From NCBI GenBank assembly GCA_028712375.1, contig JAQTQG010000016.1, positions 1-33,632 of the forward strand: 33,632 bases of DNA. Direction: 5' to 3'. Positions within the stretch are counted from its first letter, which is position 1, and every line of letters starts with the position of its first letter. Of the stretch, positions 1-7,270 are shown one piece after another. The DNA is from Candidatus Omnitrophota bacterium. Lineage in GTDB: Bacteria > Omnitrophota > Gorgyraeia > Gygaellales > Profunditerraquicolaceae. The notes under the pieces are model-generated. The model worked only from the letters and a program-made list of their open reading frames with translations. It did no database searches and had not been told where the DNA came from. Position numbers and translations under genes: made by a program.

Positions 1-912
1 TGTTACTGCTGCCTGGCCGCTCCACCTGAATTTCATGCCGGATGACTTAATTAAATCACATAATCTCTCCAGCATTCGCACATTTCCATTGATCAAAGAA
101 TCATGGAAATCTATATGATCAATACGCGCCCCTTTGTGAAAACGGTCTTTTATCTCGGCAAGGATATTTTCAGCGCTTCTATACCTGTAGCTTCTCCAAT
201 AGGGCTTTTCATTGCAAAAAATACACCTATTCGGACAGCCCCGGCTCATAAACATCGGGAAAACAAACGGCTCGGTATAGCTGTCAAAATCCAGACCACT
301 AAAATCCGTGCGAGGTAAAACATCTAAATCCGGAATTAGCGGCCGGTCGCCACAATCAATAATTCTGCCGTCTTTTTTGAAAATAACCCCTGCGCAGAAA
401 TCTATCTGCCGGCTTAACCCCAATTTGGTAACCAATTCTTCAAACGTTATTTCCCCTTCCCCCTGCACCACAAAATCCACATAACCTGACTCTAATAATT
501 GAAAACCACTATTGACCCGGCTGGCTTGCGGCCCGCCAAAAACAATAATCTTTTTTTCATCTATCTTTTTTATTCTTTTGGCTATTTCTTTAGCTATATG
601 CTCAGAAGAAAAATGTATAGAAAAACCAATTATTTCTGCACCGATATTTAGAATATCGGTAACTTTTCTGTCTATAACCTCATTATAGCGAAAAATAAAA
701 TTTGAAACCAACAACGGATTAACCCAAAAAGAATGATTCTCGGGATTCCAGGCTTCCGCATATTCGCTGCTTCTCTGAGCATATAATTCTATATTTAAGT
801 CTTTTATAAACACCTGATGCCCCTTGCTCTTTAGATAAGTAGACAAAACAGCCAGTCCGTATGGCGGGCATTTAATACCCCAGCAAGGTGATTGTACTAA
901 AATAATTCTCAT
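1..912 (-). CDS. B12-binding radical SAM protein (C-terminus cut by window edge)
   Basis: The frame is open from an ATG at 912 to the window edge (304 codons, no stop). The N-terminal third is a B12-binding-type Rossmann domain starting MRIILVQSPCWG and continuing PPYGLAVLS, with a later FGGPQ and a GEGE motif. The radical SAM cluster is at Cys226, Cys230 and Cys233 (SRGCPNRCIFC), followed by the start of the TIM barrel (FRWSGQAA). No DxHxxG cobalamin-ligand motif is seen, so any cobalamin would bind His-off. The family includes radical methylases, but the substrate cannot be read. The ATG lies 29 nt after the previous stop in A+T-rich DNA with no clear Shine-Dalgarno. Paralogues at 11173-12657, 12654-14042 and in the fusions at 20702 and 24994 place the cluster at almost the same residue, which supports the start. 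Confidence 0.9.
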   Translation of the reverse strand, partial: MRIILVQSPCWGIKCPPYGLAVLSTYLKSKGHQVFIKDLNIELYAQRSSEYAEAWNPENHSFWVNPLLVSNFIFRYNEVIDRKVTDILNIGAEIIGFSIHFSSEHIAKEIAKRIKKIDEKKIIVFGGPQASRVNSGFQLLESGYVDFVVQGEGEITFEELVTKLGLSRQIDFCAGVIFKKDGRIIDCGDRPLIPDLDVLPRTDFSGLDFDSYTEPFVFPMFMSRGCPNRCIFCNEKPYWRSYRYRSAENILAEIKDRFHKGARIDHIDFHDSLINGNVRMLERLCDLIKSSGMKFRWSGQAAVT

Positions 913-941
913 AAATTAATTTTATTTAACTATTAATATTT

Positions 942-2042
942 TTAGCTTTTTATACAAAAATCACAACTCAACTCAACATTAATCTGCCCGATTTTAGTAC
1001 AATTGACACAAGTGTTCTTTATTCCCGCGTTTGGCTTTTTCCTGCTCCGGATAAACTCCCGGGCAGCCTTATAATGGTTATTATTCCAGAGATGATGGAA
1101 ATCCTGCCCGGTAAAGATATTACCGAAATCTTCTTCTTCCAGATAAATACCACAGCATGGCGCAACACTTCCATCCCAGTTAATCGTTATCCCTTCCCAT
1201 GGCCAGTTACAAAAACTTTCCTCCGGCGCCTTAAGAAAACTTTCCGAACCGGACACTTCTTTAGGCTTATTTATCAGGTCATAACGATTATATTGGCTAT
1301 TTAATGCCACCCAATCCTTATATTCATCTGAATCTACCGCCACAAATGCCGGAGTAATCCCCACCGCGTCTACCCCTAAATCTCTGCCCATAGCTTTGGC
1401 AACTTCAATTTCGTGTTCATTGTGGCGAAAAACTAAAAACTGCCAAAGAACAAAAGGTTGGCTGCTTTTAAGCTGCCTTTTTTTATTAACTAGGACGCGG
1501 GCATTTTCAATCGCCTTTAAAAAACTGCCTCCCCTTCTATATTTTTCATAAGTTTGCTGGCTTGCTCCGTCGATAGAAAGCACTATCCTGTCCAAACCGG
1601 AATTAACCAGCTCTTCAGCACTTTTTTCGTCAAAATTCTGAAAATTAGTACTGACCGTAATATTAATATCAAATTTTTTAGCATAAGAAATCATCTGGTA
1701 TATATCTTTATTCAACAAAGGCTCTCCCCAATTTTGCATATCGATATGCAAAAGATACGGACCCAAAACATCCATAATTCTTTGGAAACGGTCTTTACTC
1801 ATCATTCCCTTAGGGCGTTTCATCAATCCATAGCCAGTGGGGCAAAAAGGGCATTTCAAAGTACAAATATTGGTAGGATCAATGGTCAACCAGGCAGGAT
1901 AACCGCTGCAGTAAATTGATTTATTGCTAAACTCTTCTAAAATTGTTAAAAAATTTTCTAATTTCCGGGCCTCTTGTCTTTGCTTAAGAAAGTTAATTAA
2001 CGATAGCTCCTTTTCGGTCACAGGACAATTTATATCACTCAT
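942..2042 (-). CDS. Radical SAM/SPASM domain protein
   Basis: A single-domain radical SAM enzyme with the cluster CTLKCPFC about 60 residues in, preceded by GYPAWLTIDPTN, and a C-terminal SPASM region (NWPWEG, SVAPCC, NTCVNCTKIG and a final CDFC) expected to hold auxiliary 4Fe-4S clusters. Such enzymes act on peptides, sugars or other substrates; the substrate is unknown. It matches the C-terminal half of the 24994-27729 fusion almost block for block (WGEP, SIDGA, WQFLVFRHNEHEI), so it is a stand-alone copy of that domain. I prefer the ATG at 2042. The frame also allows a TTG at 2048 directly abutting the upstream TAA, so translation is probably coupled. The next gene downstream is a B12-binding radical SAM gene, mirroring the fusion partner. 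Confidence 0.9.
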   Translation of the reverse strand: MSDINCPVTEKELSLINFLKQRQEARKLENFLTILEEFSNKSIYCSGYPAWLTIDPTNICTLKCPFCPTGYGLMKRPKGMMSKDRFQRIMDVLGPYLLHIDMQNWGEPLLNKDIYQMISYAKKFDINITVSTNFQNFDEKSAEELVNSGLDRIVLSIDGASQQTYEKYRRGGSFLKAIENARVLVNKKRQLKSSQPFVLWQFLVFRHNEHEIEVAKAMGRDLGVDAVGITPAFVAVDSDEYKDWVALNSQYNRYDLINKPKEVSGSESFLKAPEESFCNWPWEGITINWDGSVAPCCGIYLEEEDFGNIFTGQDFHHLWNNNHYKAAREFIRSRKKPNAGIKNTCVNCTKIGQINVELSCDFCIKS

Positions 2043-2048
2043 ATCCAA

Positions 2049-3107
2049 TTAGAGAAAATTAACATGTTCCTTGGGCTGCTTAATGTTCCAAAGGATCTGG
2101 TTAAAAGTATTCCCCCGGCATAACGGAACACAATCCTTGAAATTAATATTCTCAGAAACTATTTGCCTCTGTTTAGAATCCCATATTTCTTCAAAAGTAT
2201 TTACTTTCAGGTCGCCGATACAATATTTTTTATGCCCGCGCATATGGCAGCACAAATACATCTTGGCATCCGCGGCAACAACCGCGGCAAACTGATGCCC
2301 GTAACATCTTTTATAGTTACGGCCGTAATTTTTATCTTTCATCATTTCATATTTATGCTGAGAGCAAAGCACTTCAAAACCATTGCCACCCTCCTGCATA
2401 CAATCATCAATATTTTGCGCCAAATCAGTTAAATGATATTCAAACGCCCCGCGGTTATGAATTTGCAACGGCCTAAACTGCAGATAATTTACACCCAGAC
2501 CTTTACATAATTTAGTAGCATCCAGCATCATTGTCTTAGTATAATCGCAGGTTAAATAACCCACGCCGATTATCGTTTTACTTTTAAGCTTTTTTTTCAT
2601 TCCAGTTAGTAACCGGATATTTCCGGTCACTTTATCAAAAGCCGCTTTTCCCAAACCATGAACTTGTTTAAAAACCCTGGCTGAAGAGGCATCCAAAGAA
2701 ACCCTTACCCAGGTACAGCATTCCAGTAAAACTCCGGCGGCTTCCCGATTGATCAACGAACCGTTGGTTATAAAACCAACATCCAGGCCTAACTTACAGG
2801 CTAACTTAACTGCCGGGAGGGTATCCGGATGGCAAAGCGGCTCTCCTCCGCCGGTAAAGATCAAACCGCGAATCTTAGCACGCGCTAACTGCTTAATTAT
2901 ATTTTCTGCTAGATCCTTAGGCAGGTAATCCCTGCCTCTGTCCTGAAAATACCATCCTGAACATTCCGGGCATTTATGATTACAAACATTTGTCATATCC
3001 AGCTCCACGGTAATCGGAGCCGGGTTTTTACCTTCTAACCATGCATTCACCCGGTCAAGATGTTTTAGAATTTTATCAGAACTAAATTGTCTTACATCCA
3101 TCCCCAT
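2049..3107 (-). CDS. Radical SAM/SPASM domain protein
   Basis: 352 residues. The radical SAM cluster is CNHKCPEC at residues 42-49, followed by a GGGEP motif (SAM amino group contact) and VRVSLDAS. The C-terminal third has SPASM-type cysteines (KRCYGH, YLCCHM, a C-IGDL segment, then CVPLC) and the FEEIW motif typical of SPASM ends. By family it should bind one SAM-cleaving and probably one or two auxiliary clusters in the cytoplasm. It belongs to a different subfamily from its neighbour at 942-2042. A Shine-Dalgarno-like AAGGGAT overlaps the previous gene's stop, and a second in-frame ATG lies two codons in. The substrate cannot be inferred beyond the glycan/tailoring context. Confidence 0.9.
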   Translation of the reverse strand: MGMDVRQFSSDKILKHLDRVNAWLEGKNPAPITVELDMTNVCNHKCPECSGWYFQDRGRDYLPKDLAENIIKQLARAKIRGLIFTGGGEPLCHPDTLPAVKLACKLGLDVGFITNGSLINREAAGVLLECCTWVRVSLDASSARVFKQVHGLGKAAFDKVTGNIRLLTGMKKKLKSKTIIGVGYLTCDYTKTMMLDATKLCKGLGVNYLQFRPLQIHNRGAFEYHLTDLAQNIDDCMQEGGNGFEVLCSQHKYEMMKDKNYGRNYKRCYGHQFAAVVAADAKMYLCCHMRGHKKYCIGDLKVNTFEEIWDSKQRQIVSENINFKDCVPLCRGNTFNQILWNIKQPKEHVNFL

Positions 3108-3112
3108 GATTA

Positions 3113-4162
3113 TTAATCCCTTTCGCTTAAAAGATTAATCTTTAAAATATTCAAAAACCGCATAAAAAATATACAGAGAACATTAGCCAGAAGATAGAAA
3201 AATACTGCCAATTTAATCAGAAAATCTACAATAAGCCTGGGAACCAGCATTAGATAATACTTAACCGGCTTAAGATTCAAACCCCACCATTGGTGCCAGC
3301 GATTATTTAATAATACCCTGCCCCGCATAAATAAAACTGCTGCCGCCACCGGGGTTATATCCAGCGAAAGTAAAACAATATAATCATAGCGGGCTTTTCT
3401 TAACCCGAGCATAAAACCGGCAATTCTGTAACGGTTAATTATAAATCCGCTTAATTTGATTATTTGATCAATAGAACCTTCTTGTTCTAATTCTTTTAAC
3501 TTCAAGGCAGTCAACGCTGTCACCCGGGCATAAGGCAAGTCCTCTTTAATCCTGCGCGCCGCGTAGATAAGCTGCCCGGGAACCCTTCCATCATCTACAA
3601 TCAGAAAATTATGGCTGAGTATCTGTTCATCTTCGGTTTTTAATAAAACAAAAAACAGCCCGATTCTCTTCAATAAATTTTTAAAATTATTTTTTGACTT
3701 TTGTTTGTGGTAAAAAGATATAAATAATTCACTGGCATTTCTTAACCTTAAGGAACACCACTGCCCCCATTGATTATATAAAACTATCCGGGATTTAAAC
3801 AATAACAGCTCTACGATTAACGGCGTAATATCTAAAGAGAAGTTAAGTAAATAATCAAAGTCCTTTTTACGCAGGAAAAACAGCCAAACGGCCAACCGAT
3901 ATTTACGCAGCCATGTTTTCTGCGAACAAACAATAATTTCCAGGCCCGGAAACTCCTGCTGCAAATATAAAATCCTTTCGGCAAAAGTTAAAACCGATAT
4001 TTTTGATTTAGGAAAATAACTTTGTATTTTTTTGATCCCGGCGCCTAAATCTGTAAACCGGCTATAACCATTATCCACCACCAGCACCGATTGCCTAATC
4101 ACCGAATCGTCTTTTTGCTGTAAAAAGAATAATAATCTCCCGATCTTCTTGATTATTTTCAT
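3113..4162 (-). CDS. Tandem GT9-like half-domain protein with C-terminal membrane segment
   Basis: 349 residues made of one domain repeated. Residues about 3-140 and 163-300 align along their length: IGRLLFF/IGLFFVL, VLVVDNG/FLIVDDG, RYR-A, LRK-DYL/LRKARYDYI, an identical SLDITP at about 109 and 266, and YNQWGQW/NNRWHQWW. The pattern (VVD-G, then FP-SKISVLT, then LRK-DYL) resembles the N-terminal Rossmann half of GT9 heptosyltransferase-type enzymes. The nucleotide-sugar-binding C-terminal half is not seen. A hydrophobic stretch at about 300-340 suggests membrane association. Function is unknown: it may be a degenerate glycosyltransferase or a carrier/scaffold. Start support is good (AAGGA, 6 nt before ATG). 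It lies 13 nt after the carbamoyltransferase and 5 nt before a radical SAM gene. Confidence 0.75.
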   Translation of the reverse strand: MKIIKKIGRLLFFLQQKDDSVIRQSVLVVDNGYSRFTDLGAGIKKIQSYFPKSKISVLTFAERILYLQQEFPGLEIIVCSQKTWLRKYRLAVWLFFLRKKDFDYLLNFSLDITPLIVELLLFKSRIVLYNQWGQWCSLRLRNASELFISFYHKQKSKNNFKNLLKRIGLFFVLLKTEDEQILSHNFLIVDDGRVPGQLIYAARRIKEDLPYARVTALTALKLKELEQEGSIDQIIKLSGFIINRYRIAGFMLGLRKARYDYIVLLSLDITPVAAAVLFMRGRVLLNNRWHQWWGLNLKPVKYYLMLVPRLIVDFLIKLAVFFYLLANVLCIFFMRFLNILKINLLSERD

Positions 4163-4175
4163 TTCTGTTCCTTCC

Positions 4176-5960
4176 TCATTGCTTTGATAATAGGAATTTT
4201 CCCAAGACCAGCATATCCATCCCGCTCTTGGTAAAAGTGTTAAAAGCGTCCTGCGGGCTGTTTACAATCGGCTCCCCTTTTAAATTAAATGAAGTATTTA
4301 ACAGGGCTGGAATTTTAGTCTTTTGATAAAACTTTTCGATTAAACGGTAATACAACGGATTGTCCTGCCGGCGGATTATTTGGATACGGCTTGTTCCGTC
4401 GATATGTGTCGCTGCCGGAATTTGTTCTTTTTCCTTAACTAAAACCGTGTAAAGCATAAAGCGAAACGGATACTCGCTGGCCCGGCCATTAAGTTCAAAC
4501 AGCCTGTCGGCTTCTTCCGCCAGGACTGTCGGGGCAAAAGGCCGGAATGGCTCACGGAATTTAATTTTGATATTCAGCGTATCTTTCATTTTTTCATCAC
4601 GGGGGTCAGCCAGAATGGAACGGTTACCCAGGGCCCGCGGCCCCCACTCCCCCCGGCCCTGAAACCAACCCACCACTTTGCCTTCGGACAAAGCATCCGC
4701 CGTTAATTCAATCAGCTGATTTTCGTTTTCGATAAACCGGTGGCTTATTCTATTGCTCACCAAAAATTCTTTAATTTCATCCTGAGTATATTCTTTACCC
4801 CAATAAGCATGTTCTAAAATAAATTTCCGGGGCTTTCCTAATAAACAATGGTACGCATATAACGCAGCACCCATCGCTGCGCCGCTATCTCCGGCAGCCG
4901 GCTGGATAAATATCTCCTCAAAAGGGGTTTCGTTTAAAATCCGGGAATTGGCTAAGCAATTTAAAGCTACTCCCCCGGCAAGACAAAGCTTATTCTTGCC
5001 GGATATTTTATAAAGATTATTGGCAATCTTGACCAGGATATCTTCTGTGACTTTCTGAATACTGGCAGCGATATCCGCATAATACTGATTAACTTGCATC
5101 TCTGCCTCTGTGGGGAGAGACTGATAATCATAAACCGAGGTCTTCGCCGTGATAAAACGGCTTTGCGGATCTTTCGGCTTACCAAACAATTTTATAAACT
5201 TTCTGCTAAAGCTGCGCCGGGTATCATAATGATAAGAAAAATACCGTAAATCAAGGCAGAAACTTCCGTCTGCGCTAACTTTAATTAATTTATATATTTT
5301 ATCCGTATATTTAGGCTCTCCAAATGCGCTCATCCCCATAACCTTATATTCGCCTTCATTAACTTCAAAACCTAAAAACGCAGTAAATACAGAATACAAA
5401 AGACCCAGGGAATGCGGAAACCTAATCTCTTCAGATAATTGCAACTGATTCATCCCCCGGCCATCCCAGTCGGCTTTAGCGCTTCCGCGCGCAGTAGTCG
5501 TCCATTCCCCTACCCCATCCACAGTTAATATAGCCGCCTCGGAAAAAGGAGAGCAAAAAAATGAAGCGGCAGCGTGCGACAAATGATGCTGACAAAATAA
5601 AACCTTTTCGCCAGGCAGATTGAGTTTTTCTTCGATTAAACTTTTAATCCATAACTTATCCGCCATCCAGCTTATAATTGCTTCCTGAAAAACCCCGTAA
5701 GAAAAAGGATAGGTAGCAAGAATGGTTTTAATAATCCGTTCAAATTTCAAAAATGGCTTTTCGTTAAAAACAACGCACTCTAGCTGGCTGTTTTTAATGC
5801 CGGCGGACTCCAGGCAGAATTTGATTGCATTGGCCGGAAACGAAGCATCGTGTTTTATGCGACTAAATTTTTCCTCTTCAGCGGCGGCGATTACCTGTCC
5901 GTCTTTTAAAAGACAGGCTGCTGCATCATGGTAATAACAGCTTATCCCTAAAATATACAT
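4176..5960 (-). CDS. Carbamoyltransferase, NodU/CmcH/SxtI family
   Basis: 594 residues, normal length for the family. It begins MYILGISCYYHDAAACLLKDG, continues with AAAEEEKFSR, the metal-binding His set HH125-126 and H129 (QHHLSHAAA), TVDGVGEW, GEYKVMGMSAFGEP and LAGGVALNC. The C-terminal carbamoyltransferase domain has GRGEWGPRALGNRSILADPR, FRPFAP and LLNTSFN. Family members make an acyl-adenylate from carbamoyl phosphate and ATP, then carbamoylate a hydroxyl on a sugar or natural product. Two small membrane-protein genes lie directly upstream (2 nt from the nearer), an arrangement known from SxtI-SxtJ-SxtK-like modules in saxitoxin and polysaccharide clusters. The likely role is O-carbamoylation of the locus product. 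No strong Shine-Dalgarno is seen, so translation may be coupled to the preceding gene. Confidence 0.95.
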   Translation of the reverse strand: MYILGISCYYHDAAACLLKDGQVIAAAEEEKFSRIKHDASFPANAIKFCLESAGIKNSQLECVVFNEKPFLKFERIIKTILATYPFSYGVFQEAIISWMADKLWIKSLIEEKLNLPGEKVLFCQHHLSHAAASFFCSPFSEAAILTVDGVGEWTTTARGSAKADWDGRGMNQLQLSEEIRFPHSLGLLYSVFTAFLGFEVNEGEYKVMGMSAFGEPKYTDKIYKLIKVSADGSFCLDLRYFSYHYDTRRSFSRKFIKLFGKPKDPQSRFITAKTSVYDYQSLPTEAEMQVNQYYADIAASIQKVTEDILVKIANNLYKISGKNKLCLAGGVALNCLANSRILNETPFEEIFIQPAAGDSGAAMGAALYAYHCLLGKPRKFILEHAYWGKEYTQDEIKEFLVSNRISHRFIENENQLIELTADALSEGKVVGWFQGRGEWGPRALGNRSILADPRDEKMKDTLNIKIKFREPFRPFAPTVLAEEADRLFELNGRASEYPFRFMLYTVLVKEKEQIPAATHIDGTSRIQIIRRQDNPLYYRLIEKFYQKTKIPALLNTSFNLKGEPIVNSPQDAFNTFTKSGMDMLVLGKFLLSKQ

Positions 5961-5962
5961 GA

Positions 5963-6193
5963 TTATTGATGGCTTAACATCTCCTTTATGTCGCCGGTAT
6001 TTTTTAAAGGTATCCAGGATGGCAAATGCCTCTTAACCCCCAAGTAATCTGCCGACACCTTGATGACTCCGGCAAAAGGTAACAACAAAACTAAATAAAC
6101 AACAAACAGTAATATGCGGATCAGGATATTAATAGCCATCCTGATATATTTATTTAAAAATTTAAAAAATCCCCGCACTTTAGAATAAAGCAT
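5963..6193 (-). CDS. Small membrane protein, SxtJ-like position
   Basis: About 76 residues from the ATG at 6193, with a GTG at 6217 as an alternative. One long hydrophobic segment (INILIRILLFVVYLVLLLPFAGVI) suggests a single membrane span or hairpin, followed by a basic tail with HLPSWIPL. The gene overlaps the end of the DUF5989-like gene by 14 nt (38 nt with the GTG start) and ends 2 nt before the carbamoyltransferase. SxtJ-family proteins sit beside NodU-type carbamoyltransferases and are longer; this looks like a short relative, but I rely on context and hydrophobicity, not a clear signature. It may hold the carbamoyltransferase at the membrane. Confidence 0.7.
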   Translation of the reverse strand: MLYSKVRGFFKFLNKYIRMAINILIRILLFVVYLVLLLPFAGVIKVSADYLGVKRHLPSWIPLKNTGDIKEMLSHQ

Positions 6194-6368
6194 AGATAAA
6201 CGGCACCACTGCTGCACTTTGCGTAAAAATAATCAGCATCCCCAGCAATAAAAATATAATAATCATCGGTGCCATCCACCAAAGCTTATTTTGCCATAAA
6301 AAAGCAAATAACTCCCCGACGGTAGAAGACTTGGATTTTACTTTTCTTCCCCACTCCTTAAATTTCAT
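6180..6368 (-). CDS. DUF5989 (SxtK-like) small membrane protein
   Basis: 62 residues: a short basic N-terminus, then GELFAFLWQNKLWWMAPMI and a hydrophobic segment to the end. The pattern of ELF-FLW--K-WW--P, then a hydrophobic span and a terminal AxVPFIY-LF, is characteristic of the DUF5989 family that travels with SxtJ-like proteins and NodU-type carbamoyltransferases. A clear Shine-Dalgarno (GAGG, 7 nt before ATG) supports the start. Its function is not established in the family; genetic linkage suggests a membrane partner of the carbamoyltransferase. Confidence 0.85.
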   Translation of the reverse strand: MKFKEWGRKVKSKSSTVGELFAFLWQNKLWWMAPMIIIFLLLGMLIIFTQSAAVVPFIYALF

Positions 6369-6431
6369 ATTTATACCTCACAGTACTTGGCAGCATTCGA
6401 TTTTAGCTGTCCAATTATAGCTTGCCAGGTT

Positions 6432-7091
6432 TCATTGATCTTCGGTATCATCTTCTTCTAAATCAGTCTTATTCACCATTTGCTTTAATTTGGTAAGCAT
6501 TTGCTGCTGAGAAGAATCTATATTCATCTTCCCGGCCTCAATCAACAAACTATTGGCTTTCTCCGCTTCTCCGGTTGCCAGATATAATTCTGCTTTACTA
6601 ATTAATAGTGAAATATCTTTAGGGTTAAGCTTTAAAGCCTTGTCTATTTTTTTCAAAGCCTCTGGTATTTCTGCGGAATCCGCATTCGCCTTAAGTACGT
6701 AAATATTAGCTAAGACCGTATTGGCAAAAGAGCTATTAGGTTTAACTGCTACTGCTTTTTTCGAAGCTTCTTCCGCGGCAGGCAAATTATTTTTCCGTAT
6801 ATAAGCTTCCGCTAATAAACAAAGAATATCCACATCATCCGGATTAAGCGCCAGATATTCTTCGGCTAACCTGACAGCAGAATTATCATTACCTTTTTTT
6901 AAATTTTCAATCAACTGGTATTTAGGATTTTCTGCCGGGCTCTGAGATAAATCAGGTTTTTTCTCCTCAGCAAAATCAGTTTGCGCAAATACCAAATTCA
7001 TAACACTCTTTTTAATATCCAGGTTCAGGCCTAAACTAAACACTAAGATTAAAACCAAAATCCCGGATATACCGCATCCTCTTTTAAACAT
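6432..7091 (-). CDS. Exported TPR-repeat protein
   Basis: 219 residues. A basic start (MFKRG) and hydrophobic core (ISGILVLILVFSLGL), with a likely signal peptidase site near FAQ/TDFAEE at about 36, indicate export; there is no lipobox. From about 55 to 200 it has TPR-type helical repeats with the usual spacing: A-RLAEEYLALNPDD, LAEAYIRKNNLPAAEEASKKAV, A-TVLANIYVLKA-A and SLLISKAELYLATGEAEKA. The acidic tail is EEDDTEDQ. TPR proteins of this kind scaffold envelope assemblies; no catalytic motif is visible. It has the strongest ribosome site of the train (AGGAGG, 6 nt before ATG) and follows a 179-nt gap with a hairpin, so it may head its own transcript with the carbamoyltransferase module 63 nt downstream. 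Confidence 0.85.
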   Translation of the reverse strand: MFKRGCGISGILVLILVFSLGLNLDIKKSVMNLVFAQTDFAEEKKPDLSQSPAENPKYQLIENLKKGNDNSAVRLAEEYLALNPDDVDILCLLAEAYIRKNNLPAAEEASKKAVAVKPNSSFANTVLANIYVLKANADSAEIPEALKKIDKALKLNPKDISLLISKAELYLATGEAEKANSLLIEAGKMNIDSSQQQMLTKLKQMVNKTDLEEDDTEDQ

Positions 7092-7151
7092 CGCACACCT
7101 CCTGATTAAAATATTTTTGAAATTTAAAACTCATAGCAGCCAATGCTTATC

Positions 7152-7163
7152 ATCACCTCCTTT
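7152..7163 (-). promoter_or_regulatory. Orphan strong Shine-Dalgarno-like site
   Basis: The minus strand reads AAAGGAGGTGAT, a full match to the usual 16S anti-Shine-Dalgarno tail. It lies 61 nt upstream of the TPR gene start, which has its own AGGAGG. No start codon sits at the usual 5-9 nt spacing. An ATG only 2 nt after GGAGG would give a 9-codon ORF (MISIGCYEF), and another ATG opens a 16-codon ORF overlapping the TPR gene start. It could be a leader-peptide site, a ribosome standby site or the remains of a lost gene. Confidence 0.35.
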
Positions 7164-7229
7164 AAGTTGCCTAACACCCTGCCGCCTAATCATATTAGCA
7201 GTTTACGCTTTGATCATTTTTTAAAATAA

Positions 7230-7263
7230 GCAGCGTGCCAGGCTGTGCTTTTACGCTGCCTGG
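7230..7263 (-). terminator. Hairpin after the GT39-like gene, candidate terminator
   Basis: Just after the stop of the 7271-9067 gene, the minus strand can form a stem GCAGCGT/ACGCTGC (7253-7259 with 7230-7236, 16-nt loop) followed by TTATTTT. An alternative, exclusive stem pairs CCAGGC (7258-7263) with GCCTGG (7238-7243). The T-run is imperfect, so termination may be partial. The hairpin and the 179-nt gap make this the best candidate for a transcript boundary inside the window. Confidence 0.45.
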
Positions 7264-7270
7264 AATAAAA

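Noticed and set aside
1554-1919. Plus-strand open frames of 60-140 codons across the window (for example 1554-1919, 9502-9924, 11848-12249, 25379-25792)
   Set aside because: Each lies opposite a well-supported minus-strand gene with conserved motifs, has no recognisable domain, and is the complement shadow of that gene.
4967-5185. Additional minus-strand frames inside larger genes (4967-5185, 8610-8792, 12381-12599, 15134-15328, 16349-16567, 17452-17763, 21541-21744, 22747-23115, 31558-31848)
   Set aside because: They overlap strongly supported coding regions in another frame and show only out-of-frame translations, with no motif of their own.
4176-6368. Saxitoxin-type biosynthetic cluster
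   Set aside because: Only the carbamoyltransferase module resembles it; no SxtA-type polyketide synthase, amidinotransferase or Rieske oxygenase is present.
7150-7165. Plus-strand ATCACCTCCTTT looks like the 3' tail of 16S rRNA
   Set aside because: No upstream 16S sequence or helix is present; on the minus strand it is simply a strong Shine-Dalgarno-like site.
7092-7270. Tiny ORFs as a ribosomally made peptide precursor for the radical SAM enzymes
   Set aside because: The 9- and 16-codon ORFs are too short, have poor start spacing and no core/leader features. No other gap holds a convincing precursor, so a peptide product is not supported inside the window.
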